Positions 26,805-37,538 of a stretch of 58,140 bases of DNA are shown piece after piece (within the stretch, counting starts at the first letter, position 1; every line of letters starts with the position of its first letter). The notes under the pieces are model-generated. The model had not been told where the DNA came from, did no database searches, and saw only the letters and a program-made list of their open reading frames with translations. Origin of the DNA: Candidatus Falkowbacteria bacterium RIFOXYD12_FULL_34_57. GTDB lineage: Bacteria; Patescibacteriota; Patescibacteriia; Patescibacteriales; UBA12075. The stretch lies in contig MFGN01000016.1 in assembly GCA_001780285.1 (NCBI GenBank), positions 1 to 58,140 on the forward strand, read 5' to 3'. A program made the position numbers and the translations under genes.

Positions 26805-29800
26805 CTACTTCGCTACTCTAAAAACCTCTTCAATGGTGGTTTCTCCCTTTAAAGCTTTTAGTATTCCGTCTTGGAGCATTAAAACAGTTCCCTGAGCAAC
26901 GGCGGCTTGTTCAATATCATAATTTGTAACAGATGGGTTTTGGATGATTTTTTGTATTTCCGGCAACATTTCTATTACTTCATAAACACCTATTCGGCCC
27001 CTATAACCTATTCCACCGCAATATTCACACCCCGCGCCTTTGTAAAATTTGAGCCTCTCTGGTATTTTTATGTTTGCTTTTGAATGAATTGAATTTAAAA
27101 TAATTTTTATCTCATTTAGTGTTTCTGAATCAATTTTGGTTTCTTGTCTACACCTTGGACAAATTTTTCGTACTAACCTTTGGCTAATAGTGCAGTTTAT
27201 GGCGTTTATAAGCATTTCTTTATCTATTCCCAAACCAATAAACCTTGGTATTGCTCCGGCAGCACTATTGGCATGAATTGTTGAAAAAACTAAATGACCC
27301 GTCATGGAAGATTCGATAGCCACAGAAGCTGTTTCCTTGTCTCTTATTTCACCAACCATAATTACATTTGGATTTTGTCTAAGAAGTGATCTCAGAGCTT
27401 CTGCAAAAGTATAGCCCTTATCGGTGTCAATTTGAGTTTGCATAACCCCATCCATGTGGTATTCTATTGGATCTTCAATGGTTATTATTTTTATATTAGA
27501 ATTGTTTATAGCGTTTAATAAACTATATAGGGTGGTTGTTTTTCCGGATCCTGTTGGTCCGGTGGTAATAATCATACCCTTGGTAGCACTGATTGATTTT
27601 TTAATTGGAATCAGGGCATAGGGCTCTAAACCTAACTTTTCCATATTAAGCGCAGATGCTTGGTTGTTTAATAGTCGGATTACTACTGTTTCTCCGTAAC
27701 CACCGGAAATAATAGATATACGGCAATCTATCTTTTCTTTTGGCAATTTAACACTAAATCTTCCATCCCAAGTAGCCCTTTTTATATTCGTAGGAAAACC
27801 GGACAGTATTTTTATTTCAGAAAGAAGGGGTAAGTAATTATTTTTTGGCAGGGTGGCAACATCATGAAGTATACCATCTATTCTAAATCTAATTTTTACA
27901 CCATCGTCACTGGGTTCAATATGAACATCCCCGGTATTAAATTCTATTGCAGTTCCAAGCATTAAATTTATAATATCTTTGGTTGGAATGCTCACCAATT
28001 TCTCACTCATATTAAAGATGTTTTTGGAAAGTTCCTTGCTTTCTTTGGTAATTTCTTCAGAAATGGTTAAGCCACGGTCTATTGTTTTAGAAATAGCAAC
28101 ATCATAAAGAGCGTCAATGTAGTTAAATTTACCAATAACACGATAAACCTCTTCTAAGCTAGATATTCCCTCAAGACATTTTAAAACTCCGTCTTGCAAC
28201 ATAGTAATCATTCCGTCTTCTATTGCTTGTTGTAGTATTTTAAAAGAAGGTTCTTGTTTTAGTGTTAACTCTTTAATTTTATAGCTCATGGTGAATATTT
28301 CATATATTCCTAGGCGGCCCTTATATCCAATGTGATTACAGTGCACACAACCTTCTCCAACCCTATAAATGGTTGGTAGTTTATTAGGAATATTTATTTC
28401 CGCCTTAGGAGAAATAACAGCTAATATTTTTTTTACCAGGTCTTCTTCTTCTTTTGTAAGCTTGTGTTCAATTTTACAATGAGGACAGAGTTTGCGGATT
28501 AATCTTTGGCCAACCACGGCGTTAATTGATGGAATAAGAAAATATGGCTTGATGCCGATATCAAGAAGTCTAGGAATAACACCCGATGCATCATTGGTAT
28601 GTAGAGTAGATAATACTAAGTGTCCCGTGAGACTTGCCTGGGTGGCAATTTTTGCTGTCTCTAAATCACGAATTTCCCCCACCATTACAATATCCGGGTC
28701 TTGTCTTAAAATTGATCTTAGACCATTAGCAAAGTCATAATTTTTTTTAAGATCGACTTGGCTTTGGTTTATTCCCTTTAGTTTATATTCAATAGGGTCT
28801 TCTAGGGTTATTATTTTTACTTCAGAATTATTTAATCTATTTAAAATAGCATAAAGAGTAGTCGTTTTTCCTGATCCGGTGGGGCCAGTGGTTAATATCA
28901 TGCCATTTGGTTTCTTTATTTCTTTTTTTAAAGTATTCAAAGCATTTTCTCTAATTCCTAAATCATAAAGACCTAGACCCAGCGTGCTAGACTGTAATAA
29001 TCTCATAACCACGCTTTCTCCATAGGCCGTTGGCAGGAACGATGATCTAACATCAATTTTGTCGTCTTTTAAAAATATTGTGTATCTTCCATCTTGGGGT
29101 TTATCAGCAATGTTTATTTTTACTTTTGCGAGGAGCTTCATTCTAGATACTACCTTGCGCCAGTTTTCTTTGTCGATAATAGCTGCCTCTTGCAATACCC
29201 CATCAATTCTAAGTCTAACCACAATACCATGTTCTTCGGCTTCAATATGGATATCACTAGCATTAACATGCATAGCGGTTGCAAGGATTAGGGTTACAAT
29301 GTCGGAAATATTAACTTCTTTAATTTTTTGGTTTAAATTTTTGAAATTTTTTATTTCCTGTTTAAATTTTAATAAATCATCCGCTTTAATTTCTACTCCT
29401 CCCTCAATGCGAATTATTTTTGGCAATGATTTATAAAAATCTAGCGCATACTTTAAACTAAAAGGGGATATTAAATAAATTTTTCCCGGACAATGATATC
29501 TTTTTATTAATCCATCTAATATTTTTTGTATTTTTTGGTTAAATTCCGTGGTGCCAACTCTTATATTTTCTCCATCATAGTAAAAACAAACCACACTGTT
29601 TTTTTCAGCCTCTTTTTCTGGGATTAAAGATATAGCTTCTGGGCTTATTGGAAATCTAAACAAAGACATGTAGGGCAGTCCTTGAGCACTAGCGTTTAAC
29701 TGGGTGCTTCTCTCCAGCTCTTTTATTTGAATTTCCTCTTGTTTTTTCTTGAATTTACCAGCTACACTTTCTTCATCCATCTGTTCATCTGGGGGTATAA

Positions 29801-29834
29801 TTAAATCTTCAATTGATGTTATTCCTTGGGGCAT
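26805..29834 (-). CDS. tandem double GspE/PilB-type secretion ATPase
   Basis: Two complete modules, each with GPTGSGKTTTLY, ASDIHIE/TGDVHIE, DPDIVMVGEIRD/NPNVIMVGEIRD and a Zn tetracysteine. Confidence 0.95.
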   Translation of the reverse strand: MPQGITSIEDLIIPPDEQMDEESVAGKFKKKQEEIQIKELERSTQLNASAQGLPYMSLFRFPISPEAISLIPEKEAEKNSVVCFYYDGENIRVGTTEFNQKIQKILDGLIKRYHCPGKIYLISPFSLKYALDFYKSLPKIIRIEGGVEIKADDLLKFKQEIKNFKNLNQKIKEVNISDIVTLILATAMHVNASDIHIEAEEHGIVVRLRIDGVLQEAAIIDKENWRKVVSRMKLLAKVKINIADKPQDGRYTIFLKDDKIDVRSSFLPTAYGESVVMRLLQSSTLGLGLYDLGIRENALNTLKKEIKKPNGMILTTGPTGSGKTTTLYAILNRLNNSEVKIITLEDPIEYKLKGINQSQVDLKKNYDFANGLRSILRQDPDIVMVGEIRDLETAKIATQASLTGHLVLSTLHTNDASGVIPRLLDIGIKPYFLIPSINAVVGQRLIRKLCPHCKIEHKLTKEEEDLVKKILAVISPKAEINIPNKLPTIYRVGEGCVHCNHIGYKGRLGIYEIFTMSYKIKELTLKQEPSFKILQQAIEDGMITMLQDGVLKCLEGISSLEEVYRVIGKFNYIDALYDVAISKTIDRGLTISEEITKESKELSKNIFNMSEKLVSIPTKDIINLMLGTAIEFNTGDVHIEPSDDGVKIRFRIDGILHDVATLPKNNYLPLLSEIKILSGFPTNIKRATWDGRFSVKLPKEKIDCRISIISGGYGETVVIRLLNNQASALNMEKLGLEPYALIPIKKSISATKGMIITTGPTGSGKTTTLYSLLNAINNSNIKIITIEDPIEYHMDGVMQTQIDTDKGYTFAEALRSLLRQNPNVIMVGEIRDKETASVAIESSMTGHLVFSTIHANSAAGAIPRFIGLGIDKEMLINAINCTISQRLVRKICPRCRQETKIDSETLNEIKIILNSIHSKANIKIPERLKFYKGAGCEYCGGIGYRGRIGVYEVIEMLPEIQKIIQNPSVTNYDIEQAAVAQGTVLMLQDGILKALKGETTIEEVFRVAK

Positions 29835-29865
29835 ATTTTTATATAATTTTTGTTAAATTTAAAAT

Positions 29866-29949
29866 AAAAATTGTTAAATTGCTAAATGGTTAAATTATTA
29901 AAAAACTTTAAAAAAGTTAACAATTTAACAATATAACAATTTAACAATG
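29866..29949. repeat. cluster of TTGTTAAATTG / CAATTTAACAA direct and inverted repeats
   Basis: AATTGTTAAATTG...AACAATTTAACAATATAACAATTTAACAATG. Confidence 0.7.
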
Positions 29950-29973
29950 CATCAAACAAGTTTATAAAATAGA

Positions 29974-30921
29974 TTAATTTTTATTTTTTTCAAATAGTCT
30001 TATTAGCTTACTTACCCCGCCACGGCTTATAAGTTCCACAAAGAGAGATGTCCATGAAGATATTTGAAATGTAGAAAGAATCGCTCCCACCAAGGCAACT
30101 ATTAATAAAAATAAACAAGCAGAGGATACAAATAAAAACCAAACACCGAAATAAAGAACAACTTTAGAAAATATTAAAAACACAAAAAAGAAGGGGGCAA
30201 GTAAAAACACCACTAAAAAGTTAAGTACAAACAACAAAAAAGCCATTTCCAAACTAATTAACCAGTTTTTTACAAACAAACACCAACCAGCCCGCAAAGA
30301 GTTAATTACGGTATAACCTTTAATAATCACAAAACATATTGCATATTTTATAATAAATGACAAAATAACAGCTAATATTAAGAACAAAATAAATAATACA
30401 ACATATATAACACTTTGTAACATAGCTTCTTTTATAAAAAGAGCAAATAATATAAAAGAAAATATAAAAAATATAGATAGTTTTAAGAGCATATTTAAAA
30501 TAAACACTTTCCAAAAATTTTCTTCACCTTTTTTTATTCCTTCTTTTATATTATGTTTTTTGCCGGTTATTATTCTTACAGAATTACTAACAATAGCGAT
30601 TTGAGAAGATATAATCATCCAAATCAAAAATCCAACCATAAAAGTAAAAATTAATAATGTTCCCAAACTAAGAAAGAGGGTTAAAGGTTCTTTAACGGAA
30701 AGAAGGGCGATGTTTGCAAAAATATTTTTATTAAAAATACCAGTTTGAGAGAATTGTTGCCACCCAAACATAAAAAATTTATTATCATGATCAAACCCCC
30801 TAACAATAATATCTAAATCTCCCCCGTTTCCAAGCAGGGCGGCAAATAAACCAAAAAACCATAAATATTTATTTTTCCAAGTTATATCCCATGATTGTTT
30901 TAAGATGTTTGTGTATTTCAT
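29974..30921 (-). CDS. multi-pass membrane protein of unknown function
   Basis: About six hydrophobic segments; ILKQSWDITWKNKYLWFFGLFAALLG N-terminus. Confidence 0.65.
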   Translation of the reverse strand: MKYTNILKQSWDITWKNKYLWFFGLFAALLGNGGDLDIIVRGFDHDNKFFMFGWQQFSQTGIFNKNIFANIALLSVKEPLTLFLSLGTLLIFTFMVGFLIWMIISSQIAIVSNSVRIITGKKHNIKEGIKKGEENFWKVFILNMLLKLSIFFIFSFILFALFIKEAMLQSVIYVVLFILFLILAVILSFIIKYAICFVIIKGYTVINSLRAGWCLFVKNWLISLEMAFLLFVLNFLVVFLLAPFFFVFLIFSKVVLYFGVWFLFVSSACLFLLIVALVGAILSTFQISSWTSLFVELISRGGVSKLIRLFEKNKN

Positions 30922-31092
30922 ATAAAAACCCTTTATGTTTAATTAGTGTTATAGACTCTATAACAAACAAGTCTATTATAATATATTATAACATAACAAC
31001 ATATTTAAAACAACAAATTTTAATTTGTTAAAATTTGTTGCCCAATAGTGTTTGATTTGATATTATTAAAATACTTTTTAATATTCAACTTC

Positions 31093-32811
31093 ATGAATAC
31101 TCAAGAAAAAAAACAACAAATAAAAGAGCTTTTAAAAATTCATTATGGATTTGAAGAATTTCGCTTAGGACAAGAGAAAGTTATTGATAATATTTTAAAC
31201 AATAAATCTACTATAGTAATTATGCCCACCGGCGGAGGAAAATCTCTTTGTTATCAGCTGCCAAGCCTGGTTTTAGAGGGGGTAACTATTGTTATATCTC
31301 CCCTGATTGCCCTTATGAAAGACCAAGTTGACCGTTTAGGACAAATAGGCATTCCTGCTACTTTTATTAACTCTTCTATATCATTTGCAGAAACAACAAG
31401 TAGATTGGGGGCCGTAGAGAGGGGTTTTTATAAAATTATTTATATTGCTCCGGAAAGATTTTATAATATAGAGTTTATAAAAAGTTTAAAAAGGATCAAG
31501 GTAAGCCTGTTTGCTGTAGATGAGGCCCATTGTATATCAGAGTGGGGTCACGATTTTCGTCCTAGTTATGTAAAACTAAGAGAAGCTATTAATTTGGTTG
31601 GAAATCCAACAGTTGTCGCTTTGACTGCTACCGCCACGCCAGAAGTCAGAAAAGATATAATAAAACAACTTGGTCTGCAAAATCCAGAATTAATAATTAC
31701 TGGATTTAGTCGACCAAATTTAGAATTCGGAGTTGTGCAGGCTAGCGAAAGCAGAAAACCGCAATATGTATTAGATGTTGTTTCTAGTATGCCAGAGGGA
31801 GCAGGGATTGTATATGTTAGTACTCGCGCCAGAGCTGATCAACTTCTTCAGACTCTTTTAGAGCATAACATTGAGGCGGTTGGTTATCATGCCGGCATGG
31901 AAGCGGAAGACAGAAAATGGGTACAAAATGATTTTTTAAATAATAAGGCCAGAGTAATAGTAGCCACCAACGCTTTTGGTTTGGGTATTGATAAATCAGA
32001 TGTTCGTTTTGTTGTCCACTATGATATGCCGGGAACTATAGAGGCTTATTATCAAGAAGCTGGAAGGGCTGGGCGTGATGGCAAACCAAGTATGTGTCTC
32101 TTGCTTTATAATTCTCGAGATAGATATTTGCAGGAATTTTTTATTAAGGGAGATAATCCGCCAACGGAAATTATTTATGAAATATATGATACTCTGCTTA
32201 GTTATGAAACAGATTCAGTGTTAATTACTTATGCTGAGCTTGCAGAAACATTAACAGATAAAGTACCCGATATGGCGATTGGTACTAGTTTAAAAATATT
32301 AGAGACGGGTGGTTATATTTCTAGATCACGAGAAAAAAATGGAAATGCTTTTTTAAAGCTACTTTATAATTATGAGGATATATTAAGCAAATTTGGCAAA
32401 AGAGCCAAAAAGGGAAAAGAAATATTTTCTAAACTTTATGAAAAATATGAAGATGAACTAAACAACGGATGGGATTTAAATTTTGAAGAAATAGCAGATG
32501 TCTTGGGGGTAAAAAAAGATGCTTTAGTTAGATTAGTTCGCCAATTAGTAAGCGAAGAAAAGGTTGAATACAGGCCGCCATTCAAGGGAACGGAAATTCG
32601 TATTTTAAAAAGGGTTGATGTTAACAAATTAAATATAGACACAAACAGCTTGGAAAAAAAAAGAAAGAATGCTTATCAAAAGCTTAAAAAAATGGAAAAC
32701 TATATTTACCATATAGATTGTCGGCAAAAATATTTATTGGATTATTTTGGCGATAATGATTCAGGGATCTGCCATAAATGCGACATTTGCGTGACAAAAA
32801 ATTATTTATAA
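31093..32811 (+). CDS. recQ: ATP-dependent DNA helicase RecQ
   Basis: [11 protein letters not shown]...[42 protein letters not shown], zinc Cys cluster. Confidence 0.95.
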   Translation: MNTQEKKQQIKELLKIHYGFEEFRLGQEKVIDNILNNKSTIVIMPTGGGKSLCYQLPSLVLEGVTIVISPLIALMKDQVDRLGQIGIPATFINSSISFAETTSRLGAVERGFYKIIYIAPERFYNIEFIKSLKRIKVSLFAVDEAHCISEWGHDFRPSYVKLREAINLVGNPTVVALTATATPEVRKDIIKQLGLQNPELIITGFSRPNLEFGVVQASESRKPQYVLDVVSSMPEGAGIVYVSTRARADQLLQTLLEHNIEAVGYHAGMEAEDRKWVQNDFLNNKARVIVATNAFGLGIDKSDVRFVVHYDMPGTIEAYYQEAGRAGRDGKPSMCLLLYNSRDRYLQEFFIKGDNPPTEIIYEIYDTLLSYETDSVLITYAELAETLTDKVPDMAIGTSLKILETGGYISRSREKNGNAFLKLLYNYEDILSKFGKRAKKGKEIFSKLYEKYEDELNNGWDLNFEEIADVLGVKKDALVRLVRQLVSEEKVEYRPPFKGTEIRILKRVDVNKLNIDTNSLEKKRKNAYQKLKKMENYIYHIDCRQKYLLDYFGDNDSGICHKCDICVTKNYL

Positions 32812-33033
32812 TTATTTAAAAAATTTGACTTTTTGATTTACAAGCATTTTAAAAAGTTTTAAACTAGATTTATCATATGGGAGTTTTTATTTTTTGTCCC
32901 ATATTTAAATTGTTATTTAAATAATAATTTGGTTTATTAATCCTATTCAGGGCGGATTCCAAAAAGCCCGCAGAGCTTTTTATAAAAAACAAGATCTTTA
33001 ATAATTTGCCTATTTTTATTAAAGGAGGCTAAA

Positions 33034-33237
33034 ATGGATAAAGTTGATCTAATTATATTTAAGCAAGCTTACATTGCTCAGGCAAAGAGATGTTTTTGTT
33101 GCGGACAACCGTGCATTTTTAATCCAAATGGATTTAAAATGATAGATAAAAACTTTTATTGCCAGAGTTGCCAAGATGATGAGCTTCGTGATGTGGAAGA
33201 ACTGCTTAACAGAGAAACACACCCAACCATTAATTAA
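33034..33237 (+). CDS. short Cys-rich protein (putative zinc ribbon)
   Basis: RCFCCGQPCIFNPNGFKMIDKNFYCQSCQDDE; SD AAAGGAGG. Confidence 0.65.
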   Translation: MDKVDLIIFKQAYIAQAKRCFCCGQPCIFNPNGFKMIDKNFYCQSCQDDELRDVEELLNRETHPTIN

Positions 33238-33274
33238 AAGAATAAAACAATAAAAACGAAATAGGGGGCAGAAA

Positions 33275-33622
33275 GTGGAACATGAAATAAAAAAAGAAAC
33301 CCGGCCATGGGGAGAGTTTGTGCAATATGTGTTTAATGAGAAATGTACAGTGAAAATAATTACTGTAAAAAAGGGGGAAGAATTAAGTCTCCAGTCTCAT
33401 GAAAATCGTGATGAATTGTGGGTGGCTATTGATAATGATTTAAAAGTTGAACTTGATGGAAGAGAGATTTTTCCAAAAAGAGAGGATATTGTATTTATTC
33501 CTAGAAAATCCAAACATCGTCTTTCCGCGCCTAACAAGAAAGGTAGAATACTAGAAGTATCCTTTGGGGATTTTGATGAAAAGGACGAAATTAGATACGA
33601 AGATAAATATGGTAGAAAATAA
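33275..33622 (+). CDS. mannose-6-phosphate isomerase type II-like cupin (GTG start)
   Basis: ETRPWGEFVQYV...VKIITVKKGEELSLQSHENRDELWVAI...SKHRLSAP. Confidence 0.88.
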   Translation: MEHEIKKETRPWGEFVQYVFNEKCTVKIITVKKGEELSLQSHENRDELWVAIDNDLKVELDGREIFPKREDIVFIPRKSKHRLSAPNKKGRILEVSFGDFDEKDEIRYEDKYGRK

Positions 33623-33627
33623 AATTC

Positions 33628-33658
33628 AAAGGGCGCAGAATACGCCCTTTTCTTTTTT
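33628..33658 (+). terminator. intrinsic terminator
   Basis: AAAGGGCG-CAGAATA-CGCCCTTTTCTTTTTT. Confidence 0.75.
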
Positions 33659-33783
33659 GAAGAATTTTGATATTTTTGAATTAGGTGTAAATATATATTA
33701 TTTTGTTGAACTGTAATTATTTTTTAAAAATAAGACGATTCATCTGCTTTTGTCGAAAAAGCTAATAATAAAAAAATAAACAA

Positions 33784-34491
33784 ATGGACAAACAAACTGA
33801 AAAAAATTTAATACGGATTGTTAGAAAGAATTATGATGATATAGCCGATCATTATAGCGAAACAAGAAAGAAACATCTTTGGCCAGAATTATTAAAATTG
33901 ACTGAAAAAATAAAAGATGGAGACAGGGTTTTAGATGTGGGATGCGGGAGCGGAAGACTATTGAACGCTTTTCGTAAGAAAAAAATAATATATCTTGGTG
34001 TTGATGCTTCAAAAAAATTAATACATAACGCACAAGGGTTAAATATAGGATATAATTTTGTGGAAGGAGATATTTTAAAATTAGGCGAAATACCACAAAT
34101 AGACTTTGATTATGTTTTTTGTATCGCGGTTCTTCAGCATATTCCCGGAAAAAAATTACAAATTGACGCCTTAAAGCAGCTAAAAAACAAAATTAGTCCT
34201 CGTGGCAAGATAGTTCTTACGGTGTGGAATATGTGGAGCAGTAAGTGGCAGAAACAAAATTTTAAAAAATTAATTTTAAAATTTACGCTATTAAAATTAA
34301 TTAAAAAAAATAAAATGGATTTCGGGGATATTTTATTTGATTGGAAAAATAAAGAGGGGTTGGAGGTTAGCCAAAGATATTATCATGTTTTTCGAAAACA
34401 AGAACTTAAAAAAATTTGCAAGAAAGCCGGCTTAAAAGTTAAATTTTTTAAAAAAGATGGTTTTAACTACTATTTAGTTTTAGAAAAATAA
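33784..34491 (+). CDS. class I SAM-dependent methyltransferase
   Basis: RVLDVGCGSGRLLNAFRKK motif I; FDYVFCIAVLQHIP. Confidence 0.9.
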   Translation: MDKQTEKNLIRIVRKNYDDIADHYSETRKKHLWPELLKLTEKIKDGDRVLDVGCGSGRLLNAFRKKKIIYLGVDASKKLIHNAQGLNIGYNFVEGDILKLGEIPQIDFDYVFCIAVLQHIPGKKLQIDALKQLKNKISPRGKIVLTVWNMWSSKWQKQNFKKLILKFTLLKLIKKNKMDFGDILFDWKNKEGLEVSQRYYHVFRKQELKKICKKAGLKVKFFKKDGFNYYLVLEK

Positions 34492-34495
34492 ACCC

Positions 34496-34524
34496 TTGAT
34501 TTTTGTTTTTTTTTGTGTTAGGAT
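34496..34524 (+). promoter_or_regulatory. promoter-like element upstream of tRNA cluster
   Basis: TTGATT-N17-TAGGAT, followed directly by a terminator-like hairpin (34533-34558). Confidence 0.35.
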
Positions 34525-34596
34525 ATTTTAAGAACTCCTGCTGGTTTGGGAGTTTTTATAATAATATTTGTTTAGCTTATTTGGGGTTAATTAATT

Positions 34597-34670
34597 GCAC
34601 CTGTAGCTCAATTGGATAGAGCACTTGGCTTCGGACCAAGGGGTTGCGGGTTCAAGTCCTGCCGGGTGCA
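34597..34670 (+). tRNA. tRNA-Arg (TCG)
   Basis: GCACCTG/CGGGTGC acceptor; anticodon arm CTTGG-CTTCGGA-CCAAG. Confidence 0.93.
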
Positions 34671-34690
34671 CAAATATAATATATTATGAT

Positions 34691-34764
34691 GGCTGGGTAG
34701 CTCAGCTGGTTAGAGCGCGGCACTCATAACGCCGAGGTCGAGAGTTCAAGCCTCTCCCCAGCCA
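34691..34764 (+). tRNA. tRNA-Met (CAT); elongator vs Ile2 not resolved
   Basis: GGCTGGG/CCCAGCC acceptor; loop CTCATAA. Confidence 0.88.
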
Positions 34765-34770
34765 CATTTA

Positions 34771-34843
34771 GCCCTTATAGCTCAGTTGGTAGAGCAGCTC
34801 CCTCTTAAGGAGACGGTCGAGGGTTCAAATCCCCCTGAGGGCA
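34771..34843 (+). tRNA. tRNA-Lys (CTT)
   Basis: GCCCTTA/TGAGGGC acceptor; loop CTCTTAA. Confidence 0.9.
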
Positions 34844-34850
34844 CAACATA

Positions 34851-34880
34851 AAAAACCCAGTCTTTGAAGATTGGGTTTTT
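34851..34880 (+). terminator. intrinsic terminator after tRNA cluster
   Basis: AAAAACCCA...TTGGGTTTTT. Confidence 0.75.
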
Positions 34881-34883
34881 GTT

Positions 34884-35141
34884 TTATATCGTTAAATTGA
34901 TGCCGTTTTTATCAGCCCATTCTCCCAGTGTAATAGATCCAGAGTTTTTATAATAGTTGAAAAACGGGCAATTTCTAGAAGCGCTGGCTTGTAGTCTTGT
35001 GTTGCGCAACAAGTTAATGTTGCCATTGTATGTTTTTACAATTTTAATCCAGTCATTTTTAGAATTTATTTTTCCCCAGGCCAGTTTGCCGTTGAAATAA
35101 AATTTTTTCCACGTTTCATTTTTATTCTTTTTCTTTTTCAT
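34884..35141 (-). CDS. small uncharacterised protein
   Basis: 85-aa ORF overlapping the ftsH 3' end; contains [13 protein letters not shown]. Confidence 0.5.
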   Translation of the reverse strand: MKKKKNKNETWKKFYFNGKLAWGKINSKNDWIKIVKTYNGNINLLRNTRLQASASRNCPFFNYYKNSGSITLGEWADKNGINLTI

Positions 35142-37173
35142 CGCCGTATAACCTCGATTGTATGTTGGTTTTTTTTATCAATTCATCCATTTCATGCCCC
35201 ATAATAGTTTCTTTTTCAAGTAATAGTTCGGCAAGGGCATGCAGAACATCCAGATTGTCGTTTAATATTTTTTTTGCCTGTTCGTAAGCTTTATCTAAAA
35301 TATTTTTTATTTCCTCGTCAATTATTTGAGCGGTTGCTTCAGAGTATTCTTTGTTTTGTCCAATTTCTTTTCCTAAAAATATTTGATTTTGATCTTTGGA
35401 ATATGACCTTAATCCCAGTTTTTCGCTCATGCCCAAGCTGCAGACCATTTGTTCGGCTACCTTGGTAGCTTGTTTAATGTCATTTGATGCGCCGGTGCTT
35501 ATGCGCTTGAATATTATTTCTTCTGCTGCTCTGCCGCCATAAGCTACGGACAACTCATTTTCTAGTTGGTCTTTATACTTGAACATGCTCTCTTCTGGCA
35601 AAAACCAGGTAACCCCGGCAGCTTGGCCGCGGGGCACAATAGAGATTTTGTTTACCGTGTCTGTAAATGGAAGAAGTCTGGCAACCAAGGCGTGTCCGGC
35701 TTCATGATAAGCCGTGATTTTTCTTTCTTCCGGCTTTATAGCTTTATCTTTTTTTTCAAGCCCCATGTAAACTTTATCCTTAGCATCTTCAAAATCTTTC
35801 ATGGTTATTTTTTTATGATCTTTTTTGGTCGCAATCAAAGCCGCTTCATTAGCTAGATTTTCCAGATCAGCGCCTGAAAAACCCGGGGTCCCCTTAGCTA
35901 GTTCTTTAAAATTCACGTCGGAAGAAAGAAGCTTGTCCTGGGTGTGCACTTTGAGAATAAATTCCCTGCCTGATACATTGGGCATAGGTACATATATTTT
36001 TCGGTCAAATCTTCCGGGACGAAGCAGGGCCGGATCTAAAATATCAGCACGGTTAGTAGCGGCCATGATAATAATGTTGGTATGTTTAGAAAAGCCGTCC
36101 ATCTCGACCAGTAATTGATTGAGGGTTTGTTCTCTTTCGTCATGACCGCCTCCGAGTCCAGCTCCTCTTTGTCTGCCGACCGCATCTATTTCATCAATAA
36201 AAATGATACAGGGAGCATGTTTTTTACCATGAGCGAACAGGTCTCTGACCCGAGAGGCGCCAACGCCGACAAACATTTCTACAAAACTAGAACCGCTTAT
36301 AGAAAAAAAGGGAACCCCAGCTTCGCCAGCTACGGCTTGAGCCAACAATGTTTTCCCCGTCCCCGGTTTTCCTACCAGTAGTATTCCCTTAGGAATTCTG
36401 GCGCCTAATTTTGAAAATTTATAAGGATCTTTTAAAAATTTTACCACCTCTTCCACCTCTTCTTTTACTTCTTCAATTCCGGCTACATCCTTAAATTTTT
36501 TTATATCCTGATTATTGTTCTTTATATTTGCCTGGCTTTTTCCAAACGACGATACTCCGCCACTGCCACCACCCATCCCTTTTTTCATAAAAAAAATCCA
36601 CACCGCTATTAATATAAGCATAGGTATCCAGGATATAAATAGGCTTAACAAAAAATTGCCCTCCTGTGGTTTTGGGGTCTCCCCAATAGCTATATTTTTG
36701 TTTTTAGCCAGCTCTATCAATGTCTCAATTTCCTTTCCGGAAGTTTCTTTGGAAAGTGTAGTTTGATAAATTTTTATATTTTCTTCAACTAATTTGGGGT
36801 GTTCAATGAAAATGAAAGTTTTTTGATAAGGATTGTGTATTAGTTCGCCTTGGGCCGCACCGGGATTAAATTTTTTTATTATTTCTATAAAATCTGTATA
36901 AAAAACAAACTCCATTTTCTGGACGGGATTATTAGTTTTCTGGCTTTTATGAAAAACAGAAACTATACCCGAAAAAAGCCATAAACACACCCAAAGAACA
37001 AAGAAAATACGTATTATGCGCAATAATGTTTTTATTGGAGAAAAATCAGCTAAATCTGTTGTTTTTTCTTTGTGATTTTTCTGTTTTTTTGATATTAAAT
37101 AAATAAAATTTATTTTTAACCACCAAAACAACAATCTAAATTTTTCTATCAAACCAATTTTTTTCTTTTTCAT
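35122..37173 (-). CDS. ftsH: ATP-dependent zinc metalloprotease FtsH
   Basis: [38 protein letters not shown] motif. Confidence 0.97.
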   Translation of the reverse strand: MKKKKIGLIEKFRLLFWWLKINFIYLISKKQKNHKEKTTDLADFSPIKTLLRIIRIFFVLWVCLWLFSGIVSVFHKSQKTNNPVQKMEFVFYTDFIEIIKKFNPGAAQGELIHNPYQKTFIFIEHPKLVEENIKIYQTTLSKETSGKEIETLIELAKNKNIAIGETPKPQEGNFLLSLFISWIPMLILIAVWIFFMKKGMGGGSGGVSSFGKSQANIKNNNQDIKKFKDVAGIEEVKEEVEEVVKFLKDPYKFSKLGARIPKGILLVGKPGTGKTLLAQAVAGEAGVPFFSISGSSFVEMFVGVGASRVRDLFAHGKKHAPCIIFIDEIDAVGRQRGAGLGGGHDEREQTLNQLLVEMDGFSKHTNIIIMAATNRADILDPALLRPGRFDRKIYVPMPNVSGREFILKVHTQDKLLSSDVNFKELAKGTPGFSGADLENLANEAALIATKKDHKKITMKDFEDAKDKVYMGLEKKDKAIKPEERKITAYHEAGHALVARLLPFTDTVNKISIVPRGQAAGVTWFLPEESMFKYKDQLENELSVAYGGRAAEEIIFKRISTGASNDIKQATKVAEQMVCSLGMSEKLGLRSYSKDQNQIFLGKEIGQNKEYSEATAQIIDEEIKNILDKAYEQAKKILNDNLDVLHALAELLLEKETIMGHEMDELIKKTNIQSRLYGDEKEKE

Positions 37174-37335
37174 AAATAACCCCCACAGATATCTGAAAAG
37201 CTATAAAATTTTTAATGATCAAGATTATAAATATATTAGATTTTTATCATACTTTTTGTAAAAAATCAAAACAAAAAGCAAACAAAAAAAAGATTTTGCA
37301 AAATTTTGAAAATGTGATACATTATTATTAACATC

Positions 37336-37409
<74 letters not shown>

Positions 37410-37509
37410 CTAGTAATAAAATGCTACAAATTATATTAAATTAAGAACAAGTAGTTGTTTATTTTTATGTTTTATTTTAACTAATATTAAATATTTTATG
37501 GAAATAATA

Positions 37510-37538
37510 TTGACAAAATTATAAATTTATGATATAAT
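37510..37538 (+). promoter_or_regulatory. fully consensus sigma70-type promoter of the pilin-like array
   Basis: TTGACA-N17-TATAAT; about 290-nt leader to the first ORF. Confidence 0.75.

Noticed and set aside
28492-29436. Plus-strand ORFs over the double PilB gene
   Set aside because: Antisense shadow ORFs without recognisable domains or RBS.
35274-36766. Multiple plus-strand ORFs over ftsH
   Set aside because: Antisense to a confidently identified minus-strand ftsH.
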